Source of the DNA: Sphingobacteriia bacterium
GTDB lineage: Bacteria > Bacteroidota > Bacteroidia > Chitinophagales > Chitinophagaceae
Length of the DNA: 64,000 nucleotides
Assembly: GCA_015999745.1 (NCBI GenBank)
Contig: JAECQP010000007.1
Location: 23,449-87,448, forward strand
Direction: 5' to 3'
Shown: positions 19,220-28,365 of the stretch, piece by piece
How the letters are laid out: each line of letters opens with the position of its first letter
Position numbering within the stretch: the first letter of the stretch is position 1
Program-made: the position numbers and the translations under genes
Notes under the pieces: generated by a model
The model's database searches: none
What the model was told of the DNA's origin: nothing
What the model saw: only the letters and a program-made list of their open reading frames with translations

Positions 19220-21253
19220 ATGAAACGATTGCTTGCTTTTTCCTCCCTGATCTTCGCTGGCTTTTTTCCCGCAGCAGATGCACAGGATCCCTGGAAAATT
19301 CCCGCTTCACCGGTGAATGCCTCCGGCTACTATGGCGTTACTGTTGCCAACGGCATGATCGGGATCGTTTCTTCGCCTGAACCTTTCAAAGTAAAAGATG
19401 TGGTGCTGGCCGGCGCATACGATCAGTACGGAAGGGGAAGGGTTAGCAATTTTCTGCGCAGCTTTAACCTGCTGAACATGCGTTTGGGAATAGACGGGAA
19501 AGATCTGGGAGCAGGAGATGTGCAAAACATGAAGCAGGAACTGGATATGCAAAAAGCGGGCTTTACCTGTTCTTTTGATTATTCCGACAAAGCCAGCGTA
19601 AGCTATACCTACTACTCGCTGCGGCACCTCCCGTTTACGGTTTTGATGGATGTAACCGTTACCGTAAAAAAAGATTTGCAACTCAGTACGGCCAGTGTAA
19701 TGGAGGCGCCGGATGCCTTAAAGGAGGTACAGAATTACTACAATGAAATAGACCGCCCGCATGTAACCATCAGCCTGCTGACCTCTTCGGCAAAGAGCCC
19801 CACCGGTAAGTTGCTGATGTGCGCTTCCAATACTTTCCTGTTCAGCGAACCGCATGGTACAGAACCCCGGGTGATTCATGAAATGTGGGACAACAATATG
19901 CACCTGATGAAGTTCAGTAAAAAGCTGAAGGCGGGAACAACCTACCGATTCTCTATTGCGGGGTCGTCCATCACCAGTGCACACCACGATGATGCATTGA
20001 ACGAGGCGGAGCGTATGACCATATTTGCCAAACTGGAAGGAAGAGACCGGTTGCTGGAGTTCCACAACAAGGCCTGGAGCAAACTCTGGCAAAGTGATAT
20101 TCAGATAGAGGGCGATCCGCAATCGCAGCAGGATGTACACAGCATGTTGTACCACTTGTATTCTTTTATCCGGGAGGGATCGGACATGAGCCCTTCGCCC
20201 ATGGGGCTCAGCGGGCTGGGGTACAACGGGCATGTATTCTGGGATACGGAACTCTGGATGTATCCGGCCATACTGGTACTGCATCCGGAAATGGCCAAAA
20301 GCCTGGTGGAATACCGCTTCCAGCGATTGCCGGCAGCCCGCAGAAATGCGTTCAATCACGGATACAAAGGCGCCATGTTCCCCTGGGAAAGCGCCGCCAG
20401 CGGGGTGGAAGAAACCCCTGTCTGGGCATTGAGCGGACCTTTTGAACATCATATCACGGCCTGTGTGGGAATAGCGGCCTGGAACTATTATTGCGTTACG
20501 CAAGACAATGAATGGTTGAAAGAAAAAGGCTGGCCGCTGTTGAAAGAAACGGCCGATTTCTGGGCAAGCCGGGTAGAACGGAATGGCCCGGGCAAATATG
20601 AAATCAAAAATGTAGTAGCTGCCGATGAATGGGCCGAAAACGTAGACAATAATGCGTTCACCAATGCAGCAGCAAAAGCAGTGCTGCAGCATGCTACGGA
20701 AGCTGCCCGGATATTGGGGCAGCCTGCTAATACCGACTGGATGCATGTGGCTCAAAATATTCCGGTCCTGAAAATGGAGAATGGGGTAACCCGGGAGCAC
20801 GCCACCTACAACGGAGAAGGAATCAAGCAGGGAGATGTAAACCTGCTGGCTTATCCGCTGAAGGAAATCACCGACCCAAAACAGGTGCGGAAAGACCTGG
20901 AATATTATGAAACCAGGGTACCCAATGAAGGAACGCCCGCCATGACCCAGGCCATATTCTCCCTGCTGCACAACCGTTTGGGGGAGCCGGAAAAAGCCTT
21001 TCATTTTTTCCAGGACGCTTACCTGCCCAACCTGAATCCGCCATTCCGGGTGATTGCGGAAACCAAGGGCGGATCCAATCCGTATTTTGCCACAGGGGCC
21101 GGTGGAATACTGCAGGCGGTACTGATGGGCTTTGGCGGACTTGACATTACCCCGGCAGGGATTACCCAGATCAAATCCTCCCTTCCGAAACACTGGAAAA
21201 AACTAACAATAACAGGGGTTGGAGCGGATAAGAAAACTTTTAAAGTTCAATAA
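19220..21253 (+). CDS. Exported glycoside hydrolase family 65-type enzyme
   Basis: 677 residues from the ATG at 19220. The signal peptide ends AADAQ, so the enzyme is periplasmic. The fold signatures of GH65 (maltose, trehalose and kojibiose phosphorylases and acid trehalases) are present: GHVFWDTELWMYP near residue 336 and ADEWAENVDNNAFTN near residue 468. In the latter, the Glu in DEW aligns with the general acid of the usual DEYHENVDNNAYTN motif. Phosphorylases are normally cytoplasmic, so an exported copy is more likely a hydrolase of an alpha-linked disaccharide. It may process sugars imported by the nearby SusCD. Confidence 0.8.
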   Translation: MKRLLAFSSLIFAGFFPAADAQDPWKIPASPVNASGYYGVTVANGMIGIVSSPEPFKVKDVVLAGAYDQYGRGRVSNFLRSFNLLNMRLGIDGKDLGAGDVQNMKQELDMQKAGFTCSFDYSDKASVSYTYYSLRHLPFTVLMDVTVTVKKDLQLSTASVMEAPDALKEVQNYYNEIDRPHVTISLLTSSAKSPTGKLLMCASNTFLFSEPHGTEPRVIHEMWDNNMHLMKFSKKLKAGTTYRFSIAGSSITSAHHDDALNEAERMTIFAKLEGRDRLLEFHNKAWSKLWQSDIQIEGDPQSQQDVHSMLYHLYSFIREGSDMSPSPMGLSGLGYNGHVFWDTELWMYPAILVLHPEMAKSLVEYRFQRLPAARRNAFNHGYKGAMFPWESAASGVEETPVWALSGPFEHHITACVGIAAWNYYCVTQDNEWLKEKGWPLLKETADFWASRVERNGPGKYEIKNVVAADEWAENVDNNAFTNAAAKAVLQHATEAARILGQPANTDWMHVAQNIPVLKMENGVTREHATYNGEGIKQGDVNLLAYPLKEITDPKQVRKDLEYYETRVPNEGTPAMTQAIFSLLHNRLGEPEKAFHFFQDAYLPNLNPPFRVIAETKGGSNPYFATGAGGILQAVLMGFGGLDITPAGITQIKSSLPKHWKKLTITGVGADKKTFKVQ

Positions 21254-21273
21254 AATCATGTATTTTCGGATAG

Positions 21274-21831
21274 GTGAAAAAAGGAATTGCCATACTGATG
21301 CTTGCCTTCCTCCTCTTTAACTGGGGAGGATACAGATTGCTGTCTGACTGGCTGGAAATTCGTTCGGAAGAGAATCTTCAGGCCGAACTGGACCAGGACA
21401 TCTTTGATGAAGCGGCGCTGTTGCATATCAAAGTTCCCGTAAGCCTTCCTTATACCAACAGTTCACCTGTTTACGAAAAAGTTACCGGGCAAATAGAGAT
21501 CAAAGGTGTTTCTTACACATTTGTGAAACGCAGGTTCTATATGGATTCCATGGAACTGCTTTGTATCCCCAACGCCGAGAAAGCAGGCATTCGTAATGCC
21601 AGGGACCAGTTCTTCCGGTTAGCCAACGACTTTGTAGAAAATTCATCTTCTAAAAAGAATTCCTCATCCCATCCTCATACTGCTAAATTTTCCGTTCAGG
21701 ACTTTACAGAAGACCACTTCTTTTCCTGGCAGTTTAGCTGTGGTACAGCTGATAAAATCCAGCGGGCAATTGTGCGCTCCTGTTTGGGTGGAGACTATAC
21801 AAAATTGCAGGACCATCCGCCACAGGTATAA
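21274..21831 (+). CDS. Hypothetical exported or membrane-anchored protein
   Basis: 185 residues starting at GTG 21274 (MKKGIAILMLAFLLFNWGGYRLLSDWLE). One hydrophobic N-terminal helix without a clear cleavage site is followed by a soluble part with a KRRFYMDSMELLCIP segment, a Ser/Lys/His-rich linker and a C-terminal RSCLGGDYTKLQDHPPQV tail. I do not recognise the family. A -7-like TATTTTCG lies 5 nt before the GTG. It follows the GH65-type gene by 20 bases and precedes the haloperoxidase-like genes, so operon membership is uncertain. Confidence 0.6.
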   Translation: MKKGIAILMLAFLLFNWGGYRLLSDWLEIRSEENLQAELDQDIFDEAALLHIKVPVSLPYTNSSPVYEKVTGQIEIKGVSYTFVKRRFYMDSMELLCIPNAEKAGIRNARDQFFRLANDFVENSSSKKNSSSHPHTAKFSVQDFTEDHFFSWQFSCGTADKIQRAIVRSCLGGDYTKLQDHPPQV

Positions 21832-21883
21832 TGCTGGTTCATTAAGCATTATTTTCCTTTACTACCTAAACTAGCTGAATTTT

Positions 21884-23209
21884 ATGAAGAAGACCTTACT
21901 AGGCCTTGCTGTGGTATTATGTATATTTTCCTGCAAGAACAGCGATGAGTATAAAACCTTTTTACACAATCCCGATTTATTCAGTGCAACCGTTCATGAA
22001 CTGAACTCCGTGGTGATGGGGAATAATTTCCCGCCAATGGTTGCTTCCCGTAATTACGCGTATGCTGCTATTGCAGCGTATGAAGTAATTGCAGCCGCTC
22101 ATCCCGATCAATACCAGTCGTTGGGGGGCCAGTTAAATGGCCTTACAATCGTTCATGTACCTGCGCTTACGCCCGATGTGGACGTAGAACTCGCAGCTTT
22201 GCTGGCATATATGAAAGTAGGCGAATCCGTTACTTTTCCGGAAGGAAGCATGCAGGTATATGCAGACAGTATTTTGAAGGTGGCCAGGAGAAAAGGGTTA
22301 ACGGATAAAGTGGAGCAGGCATCCCGTTTGTTTGCAGACAGTATTGGCAGGGAGATCGTACGCTGGAGTAAGAAAGACAATTACCTCGAAACCCGTGGAG
22401 CTGAAAAATACACCGTAAAAGATATTCCGGGCAGATGGGTACCTACACCTCCAATGTACGCCTCAGCGGCGGAACCGCACTGGATGGAGATCAGAACAAT
22501 GGTCATTGACAGTGCAGGGATTTTTGATCCTCTTCCTCCGCCGGCCTTCAACATAACCGACAAGAATAGTAAGTATTACCAGGAAGTAATGGCCATCAAA
22601 AATGCGGTTGACAGTCTTACTCCGGAACAAAAACATATTGCGGAGTTCTGGGACGACAATCCATTTAAAATGAATGTAACCGGGCACGTGATGTACAGCA
22701 GTAAAAAATTCTCACCCGGAGGTCACTGGATGAGTGTGGTAGGAATAGCCGCGCAGCAATCAAAAGCAGATTATCCTACAACTGTTTATGCAACAGCAAA
22801 AACAGCCATTGCTTTGTTTGATGCGTTTATTCAGTGCTGGTATGTAAAATACAAGCACAATACCATTCGCCCCGAAACAGTGATCAACAAGTACATCGAT
22901 ATTAACTGGAGACCCTATTTACAAACCCCCGCGTTCCCCGAATATACCTGCGGGCATTCCACGATATCTTCCTCAGCAGCAGAAGCGCTTACCAGTGTTT
23001 TCGGCGATAATTTTGCCTACACCGACTCAACAGAGCTGGAGTTTGGCATCAGGAGCCGTTCCTTCAAATCGTTCAGGCATGCAGCGGAAGAAAATAACTG
23101 GGCACGTTTTTATGGAGGTCTCCATTATCACAATTCCTGTATCATCAGCACGGACATCGGACAAAAAGTGGGTCAGCTTGTAGCTACCCGGCTTAAGATG
23201 AAGAAGTAA
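21884..23209 (+). CDS. Vanadium-dependent haloperoxidase/PAP2-type lipoprotein, variant active site
   Basis: 441 residues. Lipobox CIFSC after the signal peptide. The PAP2/vanadium haloperoxidase motifs appear in order: K-x6-RP (KYKHNTIRP, about residue 322), CGHS (TCGHST, about 355), and R-x5-H (ARFYGGLH, about 407). The Asp three residues after that His in the family motif SRx5Hx3D is Ser here (HYHNS). The paralogue at 24563 keeps the Asp. Candidate activities are phosphatase or halide oxidation in the periplasm; the sequence does not decide between them. Confidence 0.8.
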   Translation: MKKTLLGLAVVLCIFSCKNSDEYKTFLHNPDLFSATVHELNSVVMGNNFPPMVASRNYAYAAIAAYEVIAAAHPDQYQSLGGQLNGLTIVHVPALTPDVDVELAALLAYMKVGESVTFPEGSMQVYADSILKVARRKGLTDKVEQASRLFADSIGREIVRWSKKDNYLETRGAEKYTVKDIPGRWVPTPPMYASAAEPHWMEIRTMVIDSAGIFDPLPPPAFNITDKNSKYYQEVMAIKNAVDSLTPEQKHIAEFWDDNPFKMNVTGHVMYSSKKFSPGGHWMSVVGIAAQQSKADYPTTVYATAKTAIALFDAFIQCWYVKYKHNTIRPETVINKYIDINWRPYLQTPAFPEYTCGHSTISSSAAEALTSVFGDNFAYTDSTELEFGIRSRSFKSFRHAAEENNWARFYGGLHYHNSCIISTDIGQKVGQLVATRLKMKK

Positions 23210-23307
23210 GACCATGTTCATTTGCAGTGAAACAATTGCCTTCGGGCAGTTGACTTTGCTGTGCGTGTACAGCCCCCAATTGATTGATTACACCATAAAA
23301 AATTAAA

Positions 23308-23607
23308 ATGAAATATTTTATCGTACTTCTTATTGCCCTTTCGTGCACTTATCAAAAAACGCAGTCACAAGGCTGTGTGGCCATCAGGGGGGCGGGCGGC
23401 GCTTCGTGCGGCCCAATGAATCAAATGAATCATATTGATACAACAGGGCTGTTTTTTTCGGCCAATACCCGGTATTTTAAATCGTTCCGGCACTTTGTTG
23501 GAACGGATGAACAGAAACAAAGGATTGCGCTGGGAACAGAAGTGATCAATCATACATTCAGTATGGATCTTGGCCTCACCAAAATCACCAGTATGCGCCT
23601 GCATTAA
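23308..23607 (+). CDS. Short secreted protein, probably the 5' remnant of an outer-membrane protein gene
   Basis: 99 residues with a signal peptide ending KTQSQ and a Cys/Gly-rich N-terminus. The segment NTRYFKSFRHFVGTDEQKQR followed by LGTEVINHTFSMDL resembles, from memory, the first part of much longer predicted outer-membrane barrel proteins of Bacteroidota. Here it stops abruptly at GLTKITSMRLH. The next gene begins 34 bases later. It is probably a truncated remnant, though a short functional secreted protein cannot be excluded. Confidence 0.45.
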   Translation: MKYFIVLLIALSCTYQKTQSQGCVAIRGAGGASCGPMNQMNHIDTTGLFFSANTRYFKSFRHFVGTDEQKQRIALGTEVINHTFSMDLGLTKITSMRLH

Positions 23608-23641
23608 AGCTGTTTTTTCAAAACAAACCAAACTAATTGCT

Positions 23642-24559
23642 ATGCTGATCAAAAAATTATTATTCATGCTATGCCTCCTCATCTGTTCAGTGGCGGGGTA
23701 CAGCCAAACCGACATCGATGCCATCATGATGTCGAAGAACAATTTCTGCACCGGTTTTATGTACACCCACAACAGTTGGGATCATTACTGGGAGGGAACT
23801 TTTAAAAGAGATAACCAGAACCTGGGAACGGTCAGTTCGCAGATGATTGGTGTAATGGGTAACTACGGATTAAGGGATAACCTGAACCTGCTTTTTGCAC
23901 TGCCTTATATAAGCACCAAAGCTTCAATGGGAACACTGGCCGGGCAAAAGGGATTGCAGGATCTGAGCCTGACCGTTAAGTGGATGCCTGTAGAAAAAAA
24001 ATGGGGGAAAGGAGATTTCTCCCTGTATGCGCTGGGAGCGCTGTCTGCACCAACCACCCATTATGTGGCAGACTATCTTCCGCTGTCTATCGGAATGGGC
24101 AGTAAAACCGCCATGGTAAGGCTGATGCTGGATTACCAGGTTAAACACTTTTTTGTAACAGGATCGGCCGCCTATATTTTTCGAGACAGGGTAACCATCG
24201 ACCGGCCATCTTATTACACTACAGAGCTGCACAATTCCAACCAGGTAGATCTGCCCAATATGACCAACTATAATCTCCGGACTGGTTACAGAAGTGCTAC
24301 CTGGATTGCGGAAGCTGTATTGGATATCGCCCATACGCAGGGCGGATTTGATATCACCAAAAACAATATGCCTTTTTTGAGTAACCAGATGAATGCCGCC
24401 AGGGCAGGCGCCAATGTAAAGTATACGTTCTCTTCGGTTGAGGGATTATCCCTGATCGGGAACGCCATGTTTACCCTATCGGGCAGAAATGTGGGGCAAA
24501 CCAGTTCCGTTGGTGCAGGGGTATTCTACATTTTTGATTTCAATAAAAAGAAAAAATAA
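23642..24559 (+). CDS. Predicted outer-membrane beta-barrel protein
   Basis: The ATG at 23642 gives MLIKKLLFMLCLLICSVAGYSQ, a clear signal peptide; the upstream start at 23570 would bury it. 305 residues follow with alternating polar and hydrophobic strands and turns (NYGLRDNLNLLFALPYIS, LQDLSLTVKWMPV), ending with a strand GVFYIFDFNKKKK. This resembles transporter-like or alpha-amylase-inhibitor-like barrels of Bacteroidota that often accompany haloperoxidase or cytochrome genes. It sits 3 bases before the second haloperoxidase-like gene and is cotranscribed with it. The transported compound is unknown. Confidence 0.65.
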   Translation: MLIKKLLFMLCLLICSVAGYSQTDIDAIMMSKNNFCTGFMYTHNSWDHYWEGTFKRDNQNLGTVSSQMIGVMGNYGLRDNLNLLFALPYISTKASMGTLAGQKGLQDLSLTVKWMPVEKKWGKGDFSLYALGALSAPTTHYVADYLPLSIGMGSKTAMVRLMLDYQVKHFFVTGSAAYIFRDRVTIDRPSYYTTELHNSNQVDLPNMTNYNLRTGYRSATWIAEAVLDIAHTQGGFDITKNNMPFLSNQMNAARAGANVKYTFSSVEGLSLIGNAMFTLSGRNVGQTSSVGAGVFYIFDFNKKKK

Positions 24560-24562
24560 GCC

Positions 24563-26110
24563 ATGAAAAAAATAACCATCTATATAGGATCACTGCTGCT
24601 CTTGCTGGCATTTATGCCCGGATGCAACCGGTCCATCGAAGACAGAACCAAAGAGCTGCCCATGCTGGAGCCCGCTAAAACAGATGCAGATGCAGGAGAC
24701 TGGAAGCCGGTGATATTGGCAACGCCAGCCGATGTAGCGCTGACCGCACCGTTGGCATCCAATAATGCGGGGTATCTCCGCGAACTGAATGAGATCAGGG
24801 GGCTGCAGCAAAACCTTACCGATGCACAACGCAAAACCATTCAGTACTGGGGCGCGGGAGCTGTGTTACGCTGGAATGAAATCATGCGGGAACTTGTAGC
24901 CAAAAGAAACCTCCCGCCCTACCAGAATGCAGATGGAAGCTATCCAACGCCATCGGCAGCCAATCCATTCAGTTATCCGGTATTTCCTTTTTCCAATCCA
25001 CCCTATGCAGCAAGGGCATATGCATATGTAAGCGTTGCGCAGTATGATGCATTGGTAGCCGCCTATTATTACAAGCGATTGTATACGAGGCAGGCTCCTT
25101 ATAAAACCGATACGGGTATTAAGGCATTGCTGCCGGAAAGCACCTTGCCGGTATACCCGAGCGAGGATGCAGTAGTGGCATCCGCCGCGGTGGAGCTGCT
25201 CAAATTATTGTTTCCTGCCGATGCTGCCTATGTGCAACAGAGAGCGAATGAGCATATGGAAGCAAGAATCATGGCCGGCATGAACACACGCAGCGATATA
25301 GAAGCAGGTGTTGCATTGGGAAGACTGGTGGCCGCAAAAGTAATTGCCAGGGCAGCCAATGATAATATGAGCAAGGCGGTAGGTACACCGGCACAATGGG
25401 CGCAACTGGAAACAGATGCGGCGGCAGGAGGAGAAGTTCCCTGGAAGAGCCTGGATGCACCCAGTCGTCCGCCCATGCTTCCATTCTTTGGAAGGGTAAG
25501 GCCATTCCTTTTCGATTCACTGACCACTATTGCCATTCGTCCGGCAGCGCCACCATCCACTAAATCTGTAAAATTCAAAACAGAGCTGGAAGAAGTGAAA
25601 TATTACAGCAAAAATGCAACCAGGGACCGGATCGCTATTGTACATAACTGGGCCGACGGAGTAGGCACATCCACTCCTCCCGGGCACTGGAACCTGATTG
25701 CTGCGGAAGATTTTGTGCCATTGCATTTCAGCGAGGTACGCTGGGCAAGAAACCTGGCCCTGCTCAACATGGCCGTGATGGATGCCGGTATTACCTGCTG
25801 GGACACCAAATATTTTTATTACAATCCGCGCCCTACACAAATGGATCGGGAAATCAAGACCACAACCGGTATCCCAAATTTCCCGGCTTATATATCGGGG
25901 CATTCCACTTTCAGTGCAGCCGCCGCAACTGTATTGGGCTATATCGTGCCGGCAAGGGCCAATGCGTACAATGCAATGGCAGAGGAGGCTTCCAATTCCA
26001 GGTTGTACGGAGGGATCCATTATCGGGCCGATTGCGAAATGGGGTTGGTACAGGGAAAGAAAGTGGGCGATTTTGCCATCGTAAGAGGCCAGGCGGATGG
26101 ATGCAATTAA
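24563..26110 (+). CDS. Vanadium-dependent haloperoxidase/PAP2-type lipoprotein, complete motif
   Basis: 515 residues with lipobox AFMPGC. All three family motifs are intact: K-x6-RP (KYFYYNPRP), SGHST, and SRx5Hx3D (SRLYGGIHYRAD). These residues coordinate phosphate or vanadate in the family. It shares only the core with the gene at 21884 and is longer at the N-terminus. The operon context (barrel protein upstream, TonB-dependent receptor 24 bases downstream) suggests the enzyme works with outer-membrane uptake of its substrate or product, which is inference. Confidence 0.85.
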   Translation: MKKITIYIGSLLLLLAFMPGCNRSIEDRTKELPMLEPAKTDADAGDWKPVILATPADVALTAPLASNNAGYLRELNEIRGLQQNLTDAQRKTIQYWGAGAVLRWNEIMRELVAKRNLPPYQNADGSYPTPSAANPFSYPVFPFSNPPYAARAYAYVSVAQYDALVAAYYYKRLYTRQAPYKTDTGIKALLPESTLPVYPSEDAVVASAAVELLKLLFPADAAYVQQRANEHMEARIMAGMNTRSDIEAGVALGRLVAAKVIARAANDNMSKAVGTPAQWAQLETDAAAGGEVPWKSLDAPSRPPMLPFFGRVRPFLFDSLTTIAIRPAAPPSTKSVKFKTELEEVKYYSKNATRDRIAIVHNWADGVGTSTPPGHWNLIAAEDFVPLHFSEVRWARNLALLNMAVMDAGITCWDTKYFYYNPRPTQMDREIKTTTGIPNFPAYISGHSTFSAAAATVLGYIVPARANAYNAMAEEASNSRLYGGIHYRADCEMGLVQGKKVGDFAIVRGQADGCN

Positions 26111-26133
26111 TTAAAATCATGGAGATATAAAAG

Positions 26134-28302
26134 ATGAAACGACAAATAATAAGGGTTATCATGGTTTGTGGCTGCATGCTGCAGTTGCAGACCATGCAGG
26201 CCCAGGTACAATTAGACAGCGTCACTGTATTTAGTTATATCCATGCCAAAACAGGATTGCCGGAAGAGCTGGGAACGTATTTGCACAGCGGAAAGAAAAC
26301 GGAACTGATTCAGCTTGGATATCTGAATGCAGACCTGTCATCTAAAAACGGAAGGCAGGTCTTTGCCAAAGTGCCCGGTGTATTTGTATATGATATGGAT
26401 GGCGCGGGTAACCAGGTGAATATTGCAACCAGGGGGCTGGACCCCCATCGCGGCTGGGAATTCAATATGCGCAAGAATGGCGTGATGATCAATTCCGATA
26501 TGTATGGTTATCCTGCCAGTCATTACAGCATGCCTTTTGAAAGTATTGAAAGGATTGAACTGGTGCGGGGAACGGGCTCACTGCAATATGGGGCACAGTT
26601 TGGCGGAATGCTCAACTATATTACCAAGCGGGCGGACAGTACCGGTAAATTTGGTTTTGAAAACATCACCACCACCGGCTCCTATAACCTGTTTAGTTCG
26701 TACAATGCGGTTTCCGGAACATTCGGAAAGTTCAGGTACTATGCGTACCACCAGCAAAAATCCAGGGATGGATACCGCCGGGAAGAGCATACCAGTTCTG
26801 CGGCGCAGCAGGTCGCACTGGAATATGCACCCAACAGCCATTTTTCGGTACAACTGGAGTGGTCCAGGTCGGCTTATACCTACAAGATCCCGGGTGCCTT
26901 AAACGATAGCCTGTTTGCCGCAGATCCCCGGCAGGCAACAAGGACGCGCAATTATTTCAATCCCGATATTCATGTGCCGGCTATAACCATTCACTGGCAG
27001 ATCAATGCGGATACGCGCTTGCAGCTTACCAGTTCTGCGGTATTGGGAAAAAGAAACAGCGTGATGTTCGACAAGCCAACCAATGTAATGGATACCATTA
27101 ATACGGCAACCATGCAATACAATAACCGGCAGGTGGATATCGACCGGTTCAACAGTTATACCACAGAGCTGCGCCTGTTGCAGCATTACCGGACAGGGAA
27201 GCATGAACATACCCTGGCGGCGGGAGTTCAGTACATGAACAATGATCTGCACCGGACACAACAGGGAAAGGGCACCACCGGTGCAGATTTTGATCTCAGC
27301 CTGGTGAGCCCTGTATGGGGAAGAGACCTTCATTTTAAGACGTCCAATATGGCCCTGTTTGCAGAAAACAGGTTCGCTTTGCTGAAAGGGTTAACTGTAA
27401 CGGCCGGCGCCAGGATAGAAACAGGAAGAACCGATATGTCCGGAGTGATTAATTATTATCCGGCCAACAAAATCCCACTGTCTATCCAACACCGGTTCCC
27501 GCTGCTGGGCGCGGGCATTCAATACAAAATCAGCGAGCAGCTGCAATTGTATGGGGGGTGGTCGCAGTCTTATCGTCCCATGATTTTTAAAGACCTGGTA
27601 CCTGCATCCCTGTACGAGCAGGTAGATCCGGATATTAAAGATGCCCATGGCTATAATGCGGAGATGGGATTCAAAGGAAGCTGGCGGATGCTGAAATGGG
27701 ATATCACTGCATTTGTACTGCGCGAAGACCATCGTTTTGGAACACTGGCACAAACAGATGCTGCGAATAATCTGATAACCTATAGAACCAATATCGGCAA
27801 TTCGCTCAGTAAGGGCCTGGAAATGCTGATAGAGGCCAACTGGCAGTTGAGAAGCCGCACCGTGCTTTCCTTGTTTACCTCCACTTCATTCATGCAGGCC
27901 AGGTACCTGGATGCGATGGTAAAATCGGGCAACGGCAATATCAATGTACGCGGCAACAAAGTGGAGTCGGCGCCGGATTTCACCAGCAGGAACGGGGTAA
28001 CCCTCCGTACAGCATCGCTGAGTGTATCGCTGCTGCACAGTTATGTGTCATCCACTTTTGCAGATGCATTGAATACGGTAACCCCCTCACCGGCAACCGG
28101 GGCGGTAGGGCTGGTACCAGCCTATGGCCTGCTGGACCTGAATGGTTCAGTGCGGATCAGTAAAAACCTGAGCCTTAAAATCAATCTGAATAACCTGATG
28201 AACAAACAGTATTTCACTAAGCGGCCCCTGTTCTATCCCGGACCGGGCATCTGGCCTTCCGAGGGAAGAAACTGGTCGGCATCTGTGGTCATCAGATTAT
28301 AG
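26134..28302 (+). CDS. TonB-dependent outer-membrane receptor (FecA-like)
   Basis: 722 residues. Signal peptide ends TMQAQ. A plug domain is visible (VFAKVPGVFVYDMDGAGNQ, NIATRGLDPHRGWEFN, then RIELVRGTGSLQYGAQFGG), followed by a 22-strand-type barrel ending in WSASVVIRL. The N-terminus lacks the carboxypeptidase-like domain of SusC and there is no SusD partner, so it belongs to the siderophore/metal-complex type. It is the last gene of the haloperoxidase-like cluster. The ligand is unknown; a metal chelate or metal oxyanion is a reasonable guess. Confidence 0.9.
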   Translation: MKRQIIRVIMVCGCMLQLQTMQAQVQLDSVTVFSYIHAKTGLPEELGTYLHSGKKTELIQLGYLNADLSSKNGRQVFAKVPGVFVYDMDGAGNQVNIATRGLDPHRGWEFNMRKNGVMINSDMYGYPASHYSMPFESIERIELVRGTGSLQYGAQFGGMLNYITKRADSTGKFGFENITTTGSYNLFSSYNAVSGTFGKFRYYAYHQQKSRDGYRREEHTSSAAQQVALEYAPNSHFSVQLEWSRSAYTYKIPGALNDSLFAADPRQATRTRNYFNPDIHVPAITIHWQINADTRLQLTSSAVLGKRNSVMFDKPTNVMDTINTATMQYNNRQVDIDRFNSYTTELRLLQHYRTGKHEHTLAAGVQYMNNDLHRTQQGKGTTGADFDLSLVSPVWGRDLHFKTSNMALFAENRFALLKGLTVTAGARIETGRTDMSGVINYYPANKIPLSIQHRFPLLGAGIQYKISEQLQLYGGWSQSYRPMIFKDLVPASLYEQVDPDIKDAHGYNAEMGFKGSWRMLKWDITAFVLREDHRFGTLAQTDAANNLITYRTNIGNSLSKGLEMLIEANWQLRSRTVLSLFTSTSFMQARYLDAMVKSGNGNINVRGNKVESAPDFTSRNGVTLRTASLSVSLLHSYVSSTFADALNTVTPSPATGAVGLVPAYGLLDLNGSVRISKNLSLKINLNNLMNKQYFTKRPLFYPGPGIWPSEGRNWSASVVIRL

Positions 28303-28320
28303 CGGATAAAATGCACGCCA

Positions 28321-28350
28321 CCCTACCCACCGGTTAACTTGTGGGTAGGG
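28321..28350. terminator. Bidirectional hairpin between convergent genes
   Basis: A perfect 10-bp stem (CCCTACCCAC with GTGGGTAGGG) with a 10-nt loop lies between the TonB receptor and the PfkB kinase. There is no T-run on either side. Confidence 0.55.
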
Positions 28351-28365
28351 ATAGCGGTATTGGGC

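Noticed and set aside
26134..28302. TonB receptor as a SusC protein
   Set aside because: It lacks the N-terminal carboxypeptidase-like domain, is shorter, and has no SusD partner.
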